A stretch of DNA of 64,000 nt from JAUSIF01 sp963711595 (lineage in GTDB: Bacteria > Pseudomonadota > Alphaproteobacteria > Rhizobiales > Xanthobacteraceae): positions 162,762 through 226,761 of the forward strand of contig CAVQER010000011.1 in NCBI GenBank assembly GCA_963711595.1, written 5' to 3'. The position numbers were made by a program, and so were the translations under genes. Below are positions 45,243 through 54,944 of this stretch, piece by piece (positions within the stretch are counted from its first letter, which is position 1; every line of letters starts with the position of its first letter). The notes under the pieces are model-generated. The model was not told the DNA's origin. It saw nothing but the letters and a program-made list of their open reading frames with translations, and did not search any database.

Positions 45243-45428
45243 CTATTTCCGGCAGGACGGAAGCATTGCGGATGAACCGACCGGTTCACCGGCCGGCGCG
45301 CTGCCGTCGATTTGCGCGGGCTCAGCCGGCCGCACCCACATGCCCCAGGCGAAAAGCCCGGTCAGCAGCGTGCCGATCGTCATCAGCGACGCGACCGCTG
45401 CGAACAGCCAATAGAGTGTTGTTGCCAT
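45243..45428 (-). CDS. Small single-pass membrane protein
   Basis: 61 residues: MATTLYWLFAAVASLMTIGT then LLTGLFAWGMWVRP, i.e. one long hydrophobic helix, and a short soluble tail. No family recognised. It starts 10 nt after the stop of the 34-residue ORF at 45439-45543, so both may form a tiny membrane-protein pair. Confidence 0.55.
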   Translation of the reverse strand: MATTLYWLFAAVASLMTIGTLLTGLFAWGMWVRPAEPAQIDGSAPAGEPVGSSAMLPSCRK

Positions 45429-45438
45429 GCGCCGCTCT

Positions 45439-45543
45439 TCAGCCTGCCTGGGCGAGAAGGACCGTCGTCGCCGCAACGCAGGCTGCGGCGAACAGCACCG
45501 TCGCCACAATGCAAGCCGCCGCCAAAATCTTCTCCTTCGCCAT
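45439..45543 (-). CDS. 34-residue membrane peptide
   Basis: Reads MAKEKILAAACIVATVLFAA, then ACVAATTVLLAQAG and stop: a charged N-terminus and one continuous hydrophobic segment with two cysteines. A strong GGAGGGGG ribosome-binding site lies 3 nt before the ATG at the usual offset. Short enough to be missed by gene finders. Its stop is 10 nt before the start of the next small membrane protein gene. Confidence 0.55.
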   Translation of the reverse strand: MAKEKILAAACIVATVLFAAACVAATTVLLAQAG

Positions 45544-45687
45544 TCGCCCCCTCCATTCGATCGGGGTGGGAAACTGGCGAAGTTTGCGCGCCCGCGCGCC
45601 CCCTACTTGGGGGACCCGCGTCGCGGTCAGAAGCGATGGTGAATTCCGGGCGGATCAGTCCTCGAACTCAACATACTCACGCGGTCG

Positions 45688-46819
45688 TCACTCGACGTCC
45701 TCGACCTCGTCCGGCCCGCCGCCGAAGACTTTCTGGGCCAGCGTCGCCTGCATGAAATCGTCGAGATCGCCGTCCAGCACCTTCTGCGGGCTCGTCGAGG
45801 TGACGCCGGTGCGCAGGTCCTTCACGAGCTGATAGGGCTGCAGAACGTACGATCGAATCTGGTGGCCCCAGCCGATATCGGTCTTGGCGGCCTGGTCGGC
45901 GGCTGCCTGCTCCTCGCGCTTCTTCAATTCCGCATTGTAGAGCTTGGCGCGCAGCATGCGCCAAGCCTCGGCACGATTCTTGTGCTGCGAGCGGTCGCCC
46001 TGGCTGACGACGGCGATGCCGCTCGGAATGTGCGTGAGACGGACGGCACTTTCGGTCTTGTTCACGTGCTGGCCGCCGGCGCCGCCCGAGCGCATCGTGT
46101 CGACGCGCACGTCGTTCTCATCGATCTCGATCTTGATGTCGTCGTCGATCTCCGGATAGACGGTGACCGACGCGAACGATGTGTGTCGGCGGGCGTTCGC
46201 GTCGTAGGGCGAGATGCGCACGAGGCGATGCACCCCGGCCTCGGTCTTGAGCCAGCCGTATGCGTTGTTGCCCTTGACCTCAATGGTCGCGGATTTGATG
46301 CCCGCGCCCTCGCCCGCGCTTTCCTCGACGACGTTCACCTTGGAGCCATGCGCTTGCGCCCAGCGCGTGTACATGCGCAGCAGCATTTCGGCCCAGTCCT
46401 GGCTCTCGGTCCCGCCGGCGCCGGCGTGAATCTCGACATAGGCGTCGTTGCCGTCGGCCTCGCCGGAAAGAAGCGCTTCGAGGCGGCGCGCGTCGACCTC
46501 GCGTTTGAGCGCCGCGATACGCGCCTCGGCGTCGGCGATCACGGACTGGTCCTTCTCGGCTTCGCCGAGCCCGATCAATTCGATCTGGTCAGAGAGCTCC
46601 TGCTCAATGCGGCGCACCGCGTCGAGCGCGTCGGCGAGCGACGTCCGCTCCTGCATGAGCTTGGACGCCTTCTGCGGCTGGTCCCAGATTTTTGGATCTT
46701 CGGCGAGCCTATTCAGCTCAGCGAGGCGGCGCTCGGATTTCTCGAAGTCAAAGCGACCTCCTCAGCAGCCCGACCGACTGCTTGATTTCCTCGATGATGC
46801 TTTGTGTCTCGGCGCGCAT
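45688..46819 (-). CDS. prfB: Peptide chain release factor 2, programmed +1 frameshift
   Basis: RF2 recognises UGA and UAA stops. The start ATG at 46819 reads MRAETQSIIEEIKQSVGLLR and meets an in-frame TGA at 46748-46750; reading continues in the +1 frame with DFEKSERRLAELNRLAEDP and on through MQERTSLADAL. The catalytic GGQ is in GGAGGQHVNKTESAVR. The stop-recognition tripeptide reads SPY (ISPYDANARRHTSF) where E. coli RF2 has SPF. About 376 residues in total. Upstream on the other strand begins an ABC exporter, divergently. Confidence 0.94.
46748..46762 (-). promoter_or_regulatory. prfB autoregulatory +1 frameshift site
   Basis: On the coding strand: AGGAGG, TCG, CTT, TGA, then C. The Shine-Dalgarno-like AGGAGG sits 3 nt before the slippery CTT, exactly as in E. 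coli (AGGGGG TAT CTT TGA C). Low RF2 lets ribosomes pause at TGA and slip +1, so the protein adjusts its own level. Confidence 0.95.
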
Positions 46820-46964
46820 TTCAATTCCCCGTTCCAGGCAAGTCTATAGTTACCGATCGGTTGCGCAGCAAGTCCGTGGCCGATGATTACGATTTGAACG
46901 TCGCGATTTATTGGCGCGAAATCATCATTGGCTAGCTTCGGCGGAACCTGCGGGACCGGCTTTC

Positions 46965-47723
46965 ATGACTACGCACGACCTCGCCCCCGCCCTGGCTATC
47001 CGGGGCCTTGCGAAAACATTCGAGCGTCGGGCGGTCGACGGCCTCGATCTTGGCGTGCGCGCCGGTGAGTTCTACGCGCTCGTCGGACCGAACGGCGCGG
47101 GCAAGACGACGACCTTGCGCATGATCGCGGGCCTGCTGCCGCCCGACAGCGGCGAAATCTCGATCTTCGGCATCGACGCGCGGCGCGATCCGATCGCTGC
47201 GAAACGCGTCACCGCGTGGATCTCGGACGAGCCGATGATCTACGACAAGCTCACGCCCAGCGAGTACCTCGAATTCGTGGCGGGCCTTTGGGAGATCGAC
47301 GCAACAATCGCCGAGGCGCGTGCGCACGAGTTGTTCGGCTGGCTCGGTCTTGCTCCGCACGCGCACGAGCGGTGCGAAGCACTATCCAAGGGTACCCGCC
47401 AGAAGGTAGCGCTCGCCGGCGCGCTCGTGCATGCGCCGAAGTTCATCATCCTCGATGAGCCGCTCACCGGGCTCGATGCGGCCTCCGCGCGCCAGGTGAA
47501 GACCGTCCTGCGCGAGCGCGTCTTGGCGGGCAACAGCGTGTTGATGACGACGCACATTCTCGACGTCGCCGAGCGCATGGCCGACCGTATCGGCATCATT
47601 GCGCAAGGGCGCTTGATTGCCGAAGGCACGCTCGACGAACTGCGCCTGCGCACGGGCCGCGGAGGCGCGAGCCTGGAAGAGACGTTCCTAACACTCGTGG
47701 CCGCCCAGGCGGAGGCGGCGTGA
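46965..47723 (+). CDS. ABC transporter ATP-binding protein
   Basis: 252 residues from ATG 46965. Walker A GPNGAGKTTTLRMIAG, signature SKGTRQKVALAGAL (SKGxRQ variant common in exporters of the CcmA/NatA type), Walker B FIILDEPLTGLD and switch region TTHILDVAERMADRI. One half of a simple exporter with the permease 33 nt downstream. Substrate unknown; possible roles are drug, lipid or antibiotic-like export. Confidence 0.88.
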   Translation: MTTHDLAPALAIRGLAKTFERRAVDGLDLGVRAGEFYALVGPNGAGKTTTLRMIAGLLPPDSGEISIFGIDARRDPIAAKRVTAWISDEPMIYDKLTPSEYLEFVAGLWEIDATIAEARAHELFGWLGLAPHAHERCEALSKGTRQKVALAGALVHAPKFIILDEPLTGLDAASARQVKTVLRERVLAGNSVLMTTHILDVAERMADRIGIIAQGRLIAEGTLDELRLRTGRGGASLEETFLTLVAAQAEAA

Positions 47724-47756
47724 CTTTGCGCGGTGCGCGGCGCCCGGCACACGTAG

Positions 47757-49298
47757 ATGGCAACCGCCCCCGCCACCGTCGCCTGGTTCGCCGCACACGA
47801 GTTTCGCCTCGCGTGGCGCGACTGGGTCTCGATGCTCTCCGCAGGAAATCGCCGGCGGGCGAACGCCGTCGTCATCGGCGTCGTCGTTTTCCTCGCGGTC
47901 ATGCACCTGATCGCCTACGTCGTCGTGGGACGCCACGCGGCTGTCGCCGCAGACGCCGGCACGCAGGTGCTCATCATCGTCAGCGCGGTCGCGCTGCTGG
48001 CCTGGTGTCTCATGGTCTCCCAGGCCATGGAGTCCGTTACGCGCGCTTTTTACAGCCGTTCGGATCTTGAATTGATCCTCTCATCGCCGGTGACGGCGCG
48101 CCGGCTGTTCGCGGTCCGCATCTGCACGATCGCACTCTCCGCCATGGTGATGGCGCTCCTGATCGCGGGGCCGTTTGCGAACGTGCTCGCGCTGCTCGGC
48201 GGCGCACGCTGGCTCGCGATCTACGGGGTGCTCGCGGCGATGGGGGCTTCTGCCGCGGCATTCGCGGTTGCCCTGACGGTCGCGCTGTTTCGCTCGATCG
48301 GTCCGCGCCGCACGCGCTTCGTCGCACAGGTGACCGCCGCGGTGATCGGCGCGATTTTCGTGATCGGGCTGCAGATCATGGCGATCTATTCCTACAATTC
48401 CCTCTCGCGCATGAGCGTCCTGTTCTCCGACGCAATTGTGCGAGCAGTGCCCGATCCGGCAAGCGTCGCCTATCTCCCCGCTCGCGCGATGCTCGGCGAC
48501 GTCGAAGCACTCGTCGCAGCGCTCGGCACGGGACTGGTCCTTCTTGCCGCGGCCGTCGTGATTTTTGCTCCGCGGTTTGGCGACTACACCCTTGCCGCGG
48601 CGGGAGCCTCGCATCCCGCGGCGCGCGCGGCTTCCGCAAGTCGGCCGTTTCGACGCGGTTCACCCGGCCATGCGCTGCGCCACAAGGAGTGGACGCTGCT
48701 GAAACGCGATCCGTGGCTGATGTCGCAGTCGCTGATGCAGCTTCTCTATCTTGTGCCGCCTGCGCTGCTGCTCGCGCGTAATTACGGCGGCGGCGGCGAT
48801 GCACTGTTCGTGCTTGTGCCGGTGCTCGTCATGGCGGCTGGACAACTCGCCGGCGGCCTCGCGTGGCTCGCAATCTCCGGCGAGGATGCACCCGATCTTG
48901 TGGCGACCGCACCCGTGCAGCCGGGATTCGTCATGCGCGCGAAGGTCGGCGCCGTGCTGCGTGCGGTCGCGATCGTATTCGCGCCATTCGTGCTCGCGCT
49001 CGCCCTGGTCGCGCCGATGCAGGCGGTAGCCACGGCGCTGTTCGCGACGGTCGCTTCGGTTTCGTCGATCGCCATTCAGTTCTGGTTCCGGACGCAAGCG
49101 CGACGCAGTCTGTTTCGGCGGCGCCACACGTCGTCGCGCGTTGCTACATTCGCGGAAGCTTTTTCTTCCATCGCCTGGGCCGGCACCGCGGCCCTCGCTG
49201 CTCACGGTACTTGGATCGCGCTGTTTGCCGCGGCGCTGTCACTCGGCGTGCTCGGGGTCGCGCGGCTTGTCAGCCCGCACCGTGCGGCGAGCGATTAG
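47757..49298 (+). CDS. ABC transporter permease
   Basis: 513 residues, about 10-12 transmembrane helices (for example VVIGVVVFLAVMHLIAYVVV, VLIIVSAVALLAWCLMV, LFAVRICTIALSAMVMALLI). The pattern of loops such as FYSRSDLELILSSPVTARRL is that of ABC-2-type permeases whose N-terminal half handles export across the inner membrane. Unusually, one large permease pairs with one ATPase rather than two six-helix permeases. Same operon as the ATPase. Confidence 0.82.
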   Translation: MATAPATVAWFAAHEFRLAWRDWVSMLSAGNRRRANAVVIGVVVFLAVMHLIAYVVVGRHAAVAADAGTQVLIIVSAVALLAWCLMVSQAMESVTRAFYSRSDLELILSSPVTARRLFAVRICTIALSAMVMALLIAGPFANVLALLGGARWLAIYGVLAAMGASAAAFAVALTVALFRSIGPRRTRFVAQVTAAVIGAIFVIGLQIMAIYSYNSLSRMSVLFSDAIVRAVPDPASVAYLPARAMLGDVEALVAALGTGLVLLAAAVVIFAPRFGDYTLAAAGASHPAARAASASRPFRRGSPGHALRHKEWTLLKRDPWLMSQSLMQLLYLVPPALLLARNYGGGGDALFVLVPVLVMAAGQLAGGLAWLAISGEDAPDLVATAPVQPGFVMRAKVGAVLRAVAIVFAPFVLALALVAPMQAVATALFATVASVSSIAIQFWFRTQARRSLFRRRHTSSRVATFAEAFSSIAWAGTAALAAHGTWIALFAAALSLGVLGVARLVSPHRAASD

Positions 49299-49309
49299 TC
49301 GGAGGTCGC

Positions 49310-51835
49310 CTACCAGAGCCCGCCCGGCCCGCGGATGATCGCGCGGTCGGATTCCGGCGAGATACCGCCGCCGAACGGACGGCCATCCTCGTCGACGAGG
49401 CCGATCATCGAATAGCTATCGGACGGCTGCGTGCCGGGCTTGAACGCTTCGAGGATCACGCGCTCGTCGCCGGCCTGTGCGCGGAGCCCGGTTTTCGCGT
49501 TGATACGGATCAGCTTGAGACCCGGCGGCACGCGGAACGGCTGCGCGGGTTTGTCCGCGAGCGCGACCTTCATGAAATCGGCGACGATCGGCGCGGCGTA
49601 ATGGCCGCCGGTGACGCCACGGCCGAGCGTGCGCGGCCGGTCGTATCCGAGATAGACGCCGACCACCATGTCGGGCGTGAATCCGATGAACCAGACGTCC
49701 TTCTCGTCGTTCGTCGTGCCGGTCTTGCCTGCGATGGGACGGCCGACTTCGCGCAGCTTCGTGCCGGTGCCGCGCTGAACCACGCCTTCCATCATTGAAG
49801 TCATCTGGTAGGCGGTCATCGGGTCGATCACGATCTCACGCTTGTCGATGAGCGCGGGTTCCGGTTGCTCGGCCCACTTCGGCGCATCGCAACCCTGGCA
49901 CTCGCGGTCGTCGTGCTTGAAGATCGTGCGGCCGTAGCGGTCCTGGATGCGATCGATGAGCGTCGGCTTCACCTTGCGGCCGCCGTTGTCGAACATCGAG
50001 TAACCGGCGAGCATACGGACGAGCGTCGTCTCCCCGGCGCCGAGCGCGTAGGAAAGATACGGCGGCAGGTCGTCATAGACGCCGAAGCGCTTCGCGTATT
50101 CGACGATCAGCGGCATGCCGACGTCCTGCGCGAGCCGCACGGTCATCACATTGCGCGACTGCTCGATACCGAAGCGAAGCGTTTGCGGTCCGTAGAACTG
50201 GCGCGAATAATTTTCCGGCCGCCACACGCCCTGCCCGGCGCCCTGATCGATTTCGATCGGCGCGTCCATGACGACGGAGGACGGCGTGTAGCCGTTGTCC
50301 AGTGCTGACGCATAAACGAACGGTTTGAACGACGAGCCCGGCTGGCGTAGCGCCTGCGTCGCGCGGTTGAACTGGCTGTCGTCGAACGAGAAGCCGCCGA
50401 CGAGCGCGAGCACGCGGCCGGTCCAGGGATCCATCACGGCGATCGCGCCGCCGACCTCGGGCACCTGATGGAGGCGCCATTGGCCGGCGATCGGACCTTC
50501 CCGCGGCGGAGGACTATTCTTGGCGGCGGTCTTTGGATCGGGCTTTGGCTCGACGTAAGGCTCGACGTAAACGACGTCGCCGGGAGACAGCACCTGGCGC
50601 ACGCTCTTGACCACCTTGCCCTTCTCAGCGCCGGTGGCCCATTTCGCCCACTTCATTCCGTCGAATGGAATGATGCCGGTCTCGCGGTCCTTCGAAAGCT
50701 CGCCGGACGGCAGCCGCTGCGGCTGGAGCCCGATGCGCGCCTGCTTGTCGTCGGACTCGAGGACGACCGCGAGCCGCCAACGGATATCGGAGAGCGCGCG
50801 CACGTCGGCGAGCTTCAGGCCCCAGTCACCACTGGCGTCGATCTGCGCCTGCGCCCCGCGCCAGCCTTGCGCTTCGTCGAAGCGCACGAGGCCGTCGGTA
50901 AGCGCCTTCCTTGCGATCTCCTGGAATTTCGGATTGAGCGTCGTGCGGACGGAGAGCCCGCCTTCGTACAATTTTTTCTCGCCGTAGCGGTCGTAGATCG
51001 CGCGGCGAACTTCCTCGGCGAAATACTCGGCGGCGAACACGTGTGCGCCGGTCGGACGCGGTGTGACGTTCAGCGCCGCCGCCTTGGCGGTGGCGCCGTC
51101 CTTCGAAGACGCATAGCCATTCTCGACCATGCGGTCGACGACCCAGTTGCGCCGCTCAATCGCGCGGTCGCGCGCGCGGAACGGATGCAGGCTCGTCGGC
51201 GCCTTCGGGAGCGCCGCGAGATAGGCCATCTCCGGCAGCGTCAGCTGATGCACCGACTTATCGAAATAAATGAGGGAGGCGGCGGCGATGCCGTACGCGC
51301 CGAGGCCGAGATAAATCTCGTTGAGATAGAGCTCGAGGATCTTGTCCTTCGAGTAGGCGCGCTCGATGCGGAGCGCGAGCAGCGCCTCCTTGATCTTGCG
51401 CGTGTAGGACGTCTCGGCGCCGACCAGGAAGTTCTTCGCGACCTGCTGCGTAATCGTGGAGGCGCCCTGCGGACGGCGGCCGCTTCCCGCATTCTCGACG
51501 TTCGAGATCGCGGCGCGGGCGATGCTCATGAGGTCGATGCCGCCGTGGTCGTAGAAGTTCTTGTCCTCGGCGGCGAGGAAGGCCTCGATCACCTTCTTCG
51601 GGATCGCCTGAATCGGGAGATAAAGCCTCCGCTCCTTTGCGTATTCGGCAACGAGCGAGCCATCGGACGCGTGCACGCGCGTCATCACTGGGGGCTCGTA
51701 GTCCTGAAGCTGGGAGTAGTCGGGCAGGTCCTTGGAGTAGTGCCAAATCATGGTCGTCGCGGCGACAGCGCCTACGACGAAGACGATCGCACCGGCGGCG
51801 AACAGGAAGCCCAGAAACCTGACCAGAAGTCGCAT
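49310..51835 (-). CDS. mrcA: Penicillin-binding protein 1A, bifunctional peptidoglycan synthase
   Basis: 841 residues. A cytoplasmic/membrane anchor (LFAAGAIVFVVGAVAATTMI) leads into a GT51 glycosyltransferase with catalytic E90 in LAAEDKNFYDHGGID and RRPQGASTITQQVAKNFL. After an insert around 330-440 (OB-like) the transpeptidase has the active-site serine in QPGSSFKPFVYA (about residue 498), SRN in GIEQSRNVMTVRL (about 558) and KTG in AGKTGTTNDEKDVWF (about 701). It polymerises and cross-links peptidoglycan. The gene is 176 nt below a TPR gene. Confidence 0.95.
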   Translation of the reverse strand: MRLLVRFLGFLFAAGAIVFVVGAVAATTMIWHYSKDLPDYSQLQDYEPPVMTRVHASDGSLVAEYAKERRLYLPIQAIPKKVIEAFLAAEDKNFYDHGGIDLMSIARAAISNVENAGSGRRPQGASTITQQVAKNFLVGAETSYTRKIKEALLALRIERAYSKDKILELYLNEIYLGLGAYGIAAASLIYFDKSVHQLTLPEMAYLAALPKAPTSLHPFRARDRAIERRNWVVDRMVENGYASSKDGATAKAAALNVTPRPTGAHVFAAEYFAEEVRRAIYDRYGEKKLYEGGLSVRTTLNPKFQEIARKALTDGLVRFDEAQGWRGAQAQIDASGDWGLKLADVRALSDIRWRLAVVLESDDKQARIGLQPQRLPSGELSKDRETGIIPFDGMKWAKWATGAEKGKVVKSVRQVLSPGDVVYVEPYVEPKPDPKTAAKNSPPPREGPIAGQWRLHQVPEVGGAIAVMDPWTGRVLALVGGFSFDDSQFNRATQALRQPGSSFKPFVYASALDNGYTPSSVVMDAPIEIDQGAGQGVWRPENYSRQFYGPQTLRFGIEQSRNVMTVRLAQDVGMPLIVEYAKRFGVYDDLPPYLSYALGAGETTLVRMLAGYSMFDNGGRKVKPTLIDRIQDRYGRTIFKHDDRECQGCDAPKWAEQPEPALIDKREIVIDPMTAYQMTSMMEGVVQRGTGTKLREVGRPIAGKTGTTNDEKDVWFIGFTPDMVVGVYLGYDRPRTLGRGVTGGHYAAPIVADFMKVALADKPAQPFRVPPGLKLIRINAKTGLRAQAGDERVILEAFKPGTQPSDSYSMIGLVDEDGRPFGGGISPESDRAIIRGPGGLW

Positions 51836-52011
51836 TCCGTGGTCCGCCCGCAGTCCGTGCCGCGCCGTTATTTACAATACCCCAGCGGCTTTTCGGTTTC
51901 GACCCTTCACCCCGGCCTATGGCCAGAATAGGGCCGGCTCCTGCGCCGCGCGGTAGCACTAGGTGCAATTCCTCGCGAGCCAGTTAACACGACGGAACCG
52001 AGCTGTGACCG

Positions 52012-53596
52012 TCAGCGAATGCCGTAACGGGCGAATTCGGCCTGTATGTCCGGATTAAGCGCCTTCGCCGCGGCGACATCCTCCGTGCCGCCTCCCCGGT
52101 CGCCGCGCCCGATCTTGGCTACCCCCCGGCCGTAGAGGGAGCTTGCGAGCTTAGGATCGATTCGCAGCGCCGAGCTGTAGTCGGCGACCGCGCGAACCAG
52201 GCGGCCGGATTTCAGATGAACGAATCCACGGCTGTCGAAAACATTGGCGTCCTTGGGCGCGAGACGGACCGCCTGGTTGCAATCGGTGAGCGCCTCCTCG
52301 ATCGCGTCGAGCAGGGCCCGCGCCCAGCAGCGGCTATTGAGCGCCGCTGCATTTTCCGGCTGAACGCTGATCACCTCATTCAGATCGGTCACCGCCTCCG
52401 CGTGTCTGCCGATCTTGTTGAAGGCGATGGCGCGATTGAGCCGGTAGCCCGAATTGCGGGGATCAAGGCGGACGGCGTCGGTGTAGTCGCGGGCGGCCAA
52501 ATCCGCCGCGCCCCTATTCCAATGGGCGAACGCACGGTAGCCGTAAGCCGCGTGTTGAGCTCGGATCGAGGCGGATGGAGTTGTCGAATGCAAGGATCGC
52601 CTTCGCGTAGTTGCCCTGGGCCAGCAAACCCATGCCTTGCTTGAACGGTGCTTGCGCGGCGACATTGAAACCAGCGCTCGCGATCAAACCGGCCGCGGCG
52701 GGTGGCGCCTCGACCGCCTTCACTGTCGCCTTCACGGCCGCGGTCGGTTTTGGCGGGGGCGGCAACGGCATCACTTCGAACGCGTTCCAGGTGAATGCCG
52801 CCGCGAGCACGATAGTCGCGCCAATCACGGCCGCGGTCGTGACGTAGATCGCGATCTTCCAGGACGCACCGGAGCGCCGTTCTGGCGACGGCTCCTCGTA
52901 ATGCGGCTGCTCCGGTTCGCGGGAAATGGGCTCCGGCTCGATGGGCGCGGGAGCGGAATCCATCACCGGTTCTTCAATTGGAGCAATCGGAGCGTCGGGC
53001 GGCGCGATGGTTGGCGGCTGGGCCGAAGGCGCGGGCGGCATGTCCGTCGGCTCGACGACAGCCGGAGCCTGCGGCTCGCTCTCCTTATCCTCAGCGGTCG
53101 CCGCAGGCGCTTCCTTCGGGACCGCGGGTGCAGCGGCCGTTTCAGCGGTCGGCTCCACCGCGGGTGCAGCGGCCGTTTCAGGAGTTGGCTCCACCACCGG
53201 TGCGGGTTCGGTTTTTTCCGGCGGCGCCGACTTTGGTTCGATCGGTTGCTCGGTTTCAGTAGTCGCCGGGGCGGCTTCGCGCGGGGCTTCCGGTTGGGAC
53301 TTCTTTAGCCGGGGCTTTTTCTCTGGCGGCGGCGCGGGCGGATCATGCCGACGCGCCTCGCTTTCGATGGAGAGGATTGCCGTCTCCAGCTCGCGTTGAT
53401 GGGCGATCACGGTCAGGACCGGAATACCCGGAGCGGCCGCCCGTACGTGCGCGAGCAGGTTCTGGCGCACGGCTTCGTAGACCGCACGACGGCTCGCGGG
53501 CGTGCTCGGCTTCAGCACCGCGATTTTCTCGGACAGGGTTTTATGAAAGTCGAACGCCAAGCCAGCCCACCGATGAGTGAAACTCCCCGGTTGCAA
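52012..53596 (-). pseudogene. TPR membrane protein A, frameshifted
   Basis: Coding reads from 53596 (LAFDFHKTLSEKIAVLKPST) with an N-terminal helical module (RRAVYEAVRQNLLAHVRAA then RELETAILSIESEARRHDPP), a long Pro/Ala/Glu-rich linker, a transmembrane helix (IAIYVTTAAVIGATIVLAAAF) and TPR helices (YAKAILAFDNSIRLDP). The frame then ends; homology continues in the next frame from AQHAAYGYRAFAHWNRGAAD to the end at 52012 with FARYGIR. One base is extra, or two are missing, near 52560. The same layout as TPR protein B next door, so they are tandem paralogues. Function unknown; TPRs usually bind partner proteins, perhaps cell-wall enzymes encoded alongside. Confidence 0.72.
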
Positions 53597-53617
53597 TTAT
53601 ACGACGAAACACCCGGA

Positions 53618-54858
53618 TCAGCGGACTCCGTAGCGGGCGAAAATCGCGTCGAGTTCCGGACGCATGGCGCGCGCCGAGGCGAGGTCGATGTTTCCGCCGG
53701 CCGTATCGCCCTTGCGCACCTTGGCGATCCCGCGCCCGTACAACGCGCCCGCAAGTCTGGAATCGAGCTTCAGAGCCGCGTCGTAGTCTGCGATCGCGCG
53801 GTCGTATTGCCCGGCCTTGAGATAAACGAACCCGCGGCTGTCGAGCGTGTTCGGGTCGTTCGGGCGGAACTTGAGCGCTGCATTGCAGTCAGCGAGCGCC
53901 GGTTCGGTCTGGCCCGCAAGCGCGCGGCCCCAGCAGCGGCTGTTGAGGACGTCGGGGCTGTCCGGCTTGAGCTTGAGCGCGTAGTCGAGGTCCCGGATCG
54001 CGAGCTCATAGTCGCCCTGGAAGTTGTACGCGACCGCGCGATTGGTGCGGGCGACGATGTTGTCCGGCTCAAGCCGCAGCGTTTCGTCGTAATCCGCGAT
54101 CGCGCGGTCCGTCATGCCGCGGCTCCAGTAGGCGAAGGCGCGGTTGTTGTAGATGCTGGCGTCGGTCGGCACGAGACGAAGCGCTTCGGTATAGGCGTTG
54201 ATCGCGGCCTCGAAGTCGTTGGCACGGCTGCGGTCGTTGCCGCGCTCGATGAATTCGCGGACGCGCCGGGCACGTTCCTCCGGACTGACCTCGGGAATTG
54301 GCGTGATTTTGGGAGCCTCTTTCATCGATGTCGCGGGAGGCACAGGCGTGGTCGGCGGGAGCAGACAGCAAGACGAGCAGCACGACCACCGCGAGCGCGA
54401 GGCTGCCGACGGCCACCCACGTTCCCCAGCGCCGCGGTTGTTGGACGGGTTGCGGCGGCGGCCGACGCCGCCTCGGCCGCGGGCGCGGTGGCTCCGGCAT
54501 GTATTCGGGTTCGAATTCTTCTTCCGCGAGCGGTGGCACGGCATCGAGCAGACTCTCGACGCGGGGGAGACAGTCTCAGCGGCGGCGACGCCGGAGGAAG
54601 AAGTTGGGGGCTGGGCAAGCGCGGGCGCGCGGCCTCGGCCGCGTGCAAGGCTTCAACCCGGCTGATCGCCACCTCGAGCGCGCGTTGCTCTCGCACGATC
54701 TCGACCAGCTGCCAGGGCGGATCGGCGGCATGCGCTTCTTCGATGAGCAGCCGGCGCGCCTTGTCGTAGACGGCCTCGCGCGCGGACCGCGAATGGCTCC
54801 CGAACCGCTTGGTCGCGGCAGCGAGTGCGTCGTAGTAGTCGGGGGCGGATTCACGCAT
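53618..54858 (-). pseudogene. TPR membrane protein B, two frameshifts
   Basis: Three frames are needed. From 54858: MRESAPDYYDALAAATKRFG, SAREAVYDKARRLLIEEAHA, EQRALEVAISRVEALHAAEA (the same N-terminal module as protein A). Near 54560 the frame changes to PPLAEEEFEPEYMPEPPRPR and a transmembrane helix (WVAVGSLALAVVVLLVLLSA). Near 54370 it changes again to PKITPIPEVSPEERARRVRE and a well-kept TPR array (DFEAAINAYTEALRLVP, ELAIRDLDYALKLKPD, YDRAIADYDAALKLD) ending FARYGVR at 53618. Lies between amiC (87 nt) and TPR protein A (21 nt). Confidence 0.7.
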
Positions 54859-54944
54859 CTGCGTCGGTGGCGCTTGCTGCCATCGGGCCGGATCATAGGC
54901 GCATTCGGTGCCGGAAAAAGGCGCGTTTGCGCGCAGCCGATCGC

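Noticed and set aside
50468..51931. 487-codon plus-strand frame opposite PBP1A
   Set aside because: Composition (Arg/Ala/Glu runs) and the intact PBP1A motifs on the minus strand show it is a shadow.
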